Source: Bacteroidales bacterium (GTDB lineage Bacteria; Bacteroidota; Bacteroidia; Bacteroidales; F082). From it: a stretch of DNA of 8,159 bases. The translations under genes and the position numbers were made by a program. The stretch spans positions 1 to 8,159 of the forward strand of contig JAILDR010000220.1 of the NCBI GenBank assembly GCA_024689285.1. Reading direction: 5' to 3'. The notes beneath the pieces were generated by a model that saw nothing but the letters and a program-made list of their open reading frames with translations, ran no database searches and was not told where the DNA came from. Below, piece after piece: positions 6,920 to 8,159 of this stretch (position 1 is the stretch's first letter; each line of letters begins with the position of its first letter).

Positions 6920-7368
6920 TTTGTTTCGTATTTTTCGCAGGTCCCACCGACAGCCTCGATCAACTCTTTGGCTTTAGCGGAAAAAGCGTGGGCTTTAACA
7001 TCCAGTTTTGCAGTCAGTTCACCCTTGGCAAGAATCTTTACGAGTTCCTTCTTATGGGTGACTCCTTGTTCGACGAGCACTTCAGGAGTGATCACCGAAA
7101 CGCCTTTGTCAGCAAGTCTCTGCAAAGTGGAGAGGTTAACCGGGCAATACTCAACGCGATTGAAATTCTTGAAACCGAACTTAGGAACCAAACGCTGGAG
7201 AGGCATCTGACCGCCTTGGAAACCGATTTTGCGCTTGGCGCCAGAACGGGCTTGAGCACCCTTGTGACCGCGCGTTGACGTGCCACCTTTTCCAGAACCT
7301 TGGCCACGGCCTAATCTTTTCTTTTCCTTTGTAGAACCTTGTGCTGGTTTGAGATTACTTAAATCCAT
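6916..7368 (-). CDS. rplO: 50S ribosomal protein L15 (uL15)
   Basis: L15 is a late-assembly protein that threads a long basic N-terminal arm into the 23S rRNA. The 150-residue product begins [20 protein letters not shown] and continues with the Gly/Lys/Arg-rich arm [20 protein letters not shown] at 20-39. [17 protein letters not shown] follows at 50-66 and a globular C-terminal domain occupies about 76-147, including [10 protein letters not shown] (89-98) and [17 protein letters not shown] (126-142). Length is usual for the family. It lies 28 nt after rpmD and overlaps secY by 4 nt. Confidence 0.97.
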   Translation of the reverse strand: MDLSNLKPAQGSTKEKKRLGRGQGSGKGGTSTRGHKGAQARSGAKRKIGFQGGQMPLQRLVPKFGFKNFNRVEYCPVNLSTLQRLADKGVSVITPEVLVEQGVTHKKELVKILAKGELTAKLDVKAHAFSAKAKELIEAVGGTCEKYETK

Positions 7369-7396
7369 GATAATGCAGATTTTGTGGGTTCAACAA

Positions 7397-7579
7397 TTAA
7401 ATTTCTTCGATTTTGAGCAGGTGCTTGATCTTGTTGACCATTCCAGCCATGCTTGGGTTTTCCATATCCACCTCAACTGACTGGTTCATCTTTCTCAAAC
7501 CGAGTGAACGTAACGTGTCCTTTTGGTCTTGTGGTCTTCCGATACCACTTCTGACTTGGGTGATTTTTACTTTCTTCAT
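7397..7579 (-). CDS. rpmD: 50S ribosomal protein L30 (uL30)
   Basis: L30 is a small globular large-subunit protein. The 60-residue product has the family signature in order: KKVKITQVRSGIGRPQDQKD at 2-21, TLRSLGLRKMNQSVEVDMEN at 22-41, and MVNKIKHLLKIEEI at the C-terminus. Length is normal for bacterial L30. The gene lies 12 nt after rpsE and 28 nt before rplO, the usual spc-operon position. Its upstream sequence reads TTGAGAG before ATG, which is only weakly purine-rich. Confidence 0.95.
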   Translation of the reverse strand: MKKVKITQVRSGIGRPQDQKDTLRSLGLRKMNQSVEVDMENPSMAGMVNKIKHLLKIEEI

Positions 7580-7591
7580 CTCTCAAAAGTT

Positions 7592-8110
7592 TTATCCGTT
7601 AAACACAGTATCCAAATCCACGCCTCTGAGCTGGGCGACAGTATAAGCATCGCGCATGTGCGTGAGAGCATCGAAAGTGGCTTTCACAACCGAGTGCGGG
7701 TTAGACGAGCCTTTCGACTTAGCCAACACGTTCTTCACGCCAACGCTCTCGAGGACAGCACGCATGGCACCACCAGCTATGACACCGGTACCAGGCGTAG
7801 CGGGTTGGATGAACACGTAGGCACCGCTGTACTTGCCATATTGCTCGTGGGGCAAAGTGCCATTAAGAACCGGGACTTTAACGAGGTTCTTCTTGGCATC
7901 CTCGACACCTTTTTGGATGGCTGCAGTGGCTTCCTTGGCTTTACCAAGACCGTAGCCGACCACGCCGTTCTCATTGCCAACGACAACCAATGCCGCGAAA
8001 GTGAAGGTACGACCACCCTTGGTCACCTTGGTGACGCGGTTGATGCTAACGAGGCGTTCCTTGAACTCAATCTCGCTAGACTTGACTCTTTTTACATTAA
8101 CTTCTGCCAT
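7592..8110 (-). CDS. rpsE: 30S ribosomal protein S5 (uS5)
   Basis: S5 sits at the back of the 30S subunit near the mRNA entry channel and affects decoding accuracy together with S4 and S12. The 172-residue product begins [20 protein letters not shown]. The N-terminal RNA-binding domain (about 15-78) contains [26 protein letters not shown] (21-46) and [17 protein letters not shown] (52-68). The C-terminal domain contains [43 protein letters not shown] (103-145). It starts 5 nt after the rplR stop and ends 12 nt before rpmD. Confidence 0.97.
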   Translation of the reverse strand: MAEVNVKRVKSSEIEFKERLVSINRVTKVTKGGRTFTFAALVVVGNENGVVGYGLGKAKEATAAIQKGVEDAKKNLVKVPVLNGTLPHEQYGKYSGAYVFIQPATPGTGVIAGGAMRAVLESVGVKNVLAKSKGSSNPHSVVKATFDALTHMRDAYTVAQLRGVDLDTVFNG

Positions 8111-8115
8111 GACAA

Positions 8116-8159
8116 TTAGAATTTTAATCCACCGTTACGAGCTGCGTCGGCCAGCGACT
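8116..8159 (-). CDS. rplR: 50S ribosomal protein L18 (uL18), C-terminal end only
   Basis: The last 13 codons of a gene cut by the right edge read [13 protein letters not shown] followed by TAA (8118-8116). This matches the conserved C-terminus of L18, a 5S rRNA-binding protein of the central protuberance, in which LAD-A-R-GGL-F recurs. Its position just upstream of rpsE is the standard spc-operon order. The frame leaves two bases at the edge. The call rests on a short peptide plus gene order. Confidence 0.85.
   Translation of the reverse strand, partial: SLADAARNGGLKF

Noticed and set aside
6500..7210. Plus-strand open frame of 236 codons opposite secY and rplO
   Set aside because: It lies wholly on the antisense strand of two conserved genes and shows no family motifs.
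1..8159. Mobile element, CRISPR array, tRNA or defence system
   Set aside because: No spaced direct repeats, terminal inverted repeats, transposase frame or tRNA-like cloverleaf was seen. Apart from nhaC, the window is a core housekeeping cluster.

Overview
The window reads as chromosomal DNA from a member of the Bacteroidota, most likely order Bacteroidales. The evidence is threefold. The RpoA, L17, S11, S13 and IF1 sequences look like that phylum, including a long C-terminal tail on L17. The promoters carry a TAnnTTTG -7 box. None of the visible gene starts has a Shine-Dalgarno sequence. I cannot place the genus from sequence alone.

Left part (1-1938). A strong Bacteroidales-type promoter at 51-81 fires leftwards out of the window. 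Its transcript should begin with a stem-loop (arms 3-10 and 41-48). After a short AT-rich divergent spacer, an NhaC-family Na+/H+ antiporter gene runs rightwards (223-1881). It ends at a hairpin (1886-1915) that probably serves as a shared terminator for it and for the convergent ribosomal operon.

Main part (1939-8159, all on the minus strand). This is the downstream end of the spc/alpha ribosomal protein cluster. In transcription order it holds rplR (last codons only), rpsE, rpmD, rplO, secY, infA, rpmJ, rpsM, rpsK, rpsD, rpoA and rplQ. The genes encode ribosomal proteins L18, S5, L30, L15, L36, S13, S11, S4 and L17, the translocon channel SecY, initiation factor IF1 and the RNA polymerase alpha subunit. 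Spacing is tight (5 to 49 nt), rplO and secY overlap by ATGA, and all complete genes look intact.

The one break is a 237-nt gap between secY and infA. In Bacteroides-type clusters the methionine aminopeptidase gene map normally lies here. Instead the gap holds a 9-bp stem-loop, then a TACTTTTG promoter box, then a leader with a small hairpin in front of infA. This suggests that infA to rplQ can be transcribed separately from the upstream ribosomal genes.

I found no mobile element, CRISPR array, tRNA, rRNA or defence system, and no convincing undescribed system. The points most worth a second look are the secY-infA gap, the structured leader at the left edge, and the sequence shared by the two promoters beyond the -7 box.
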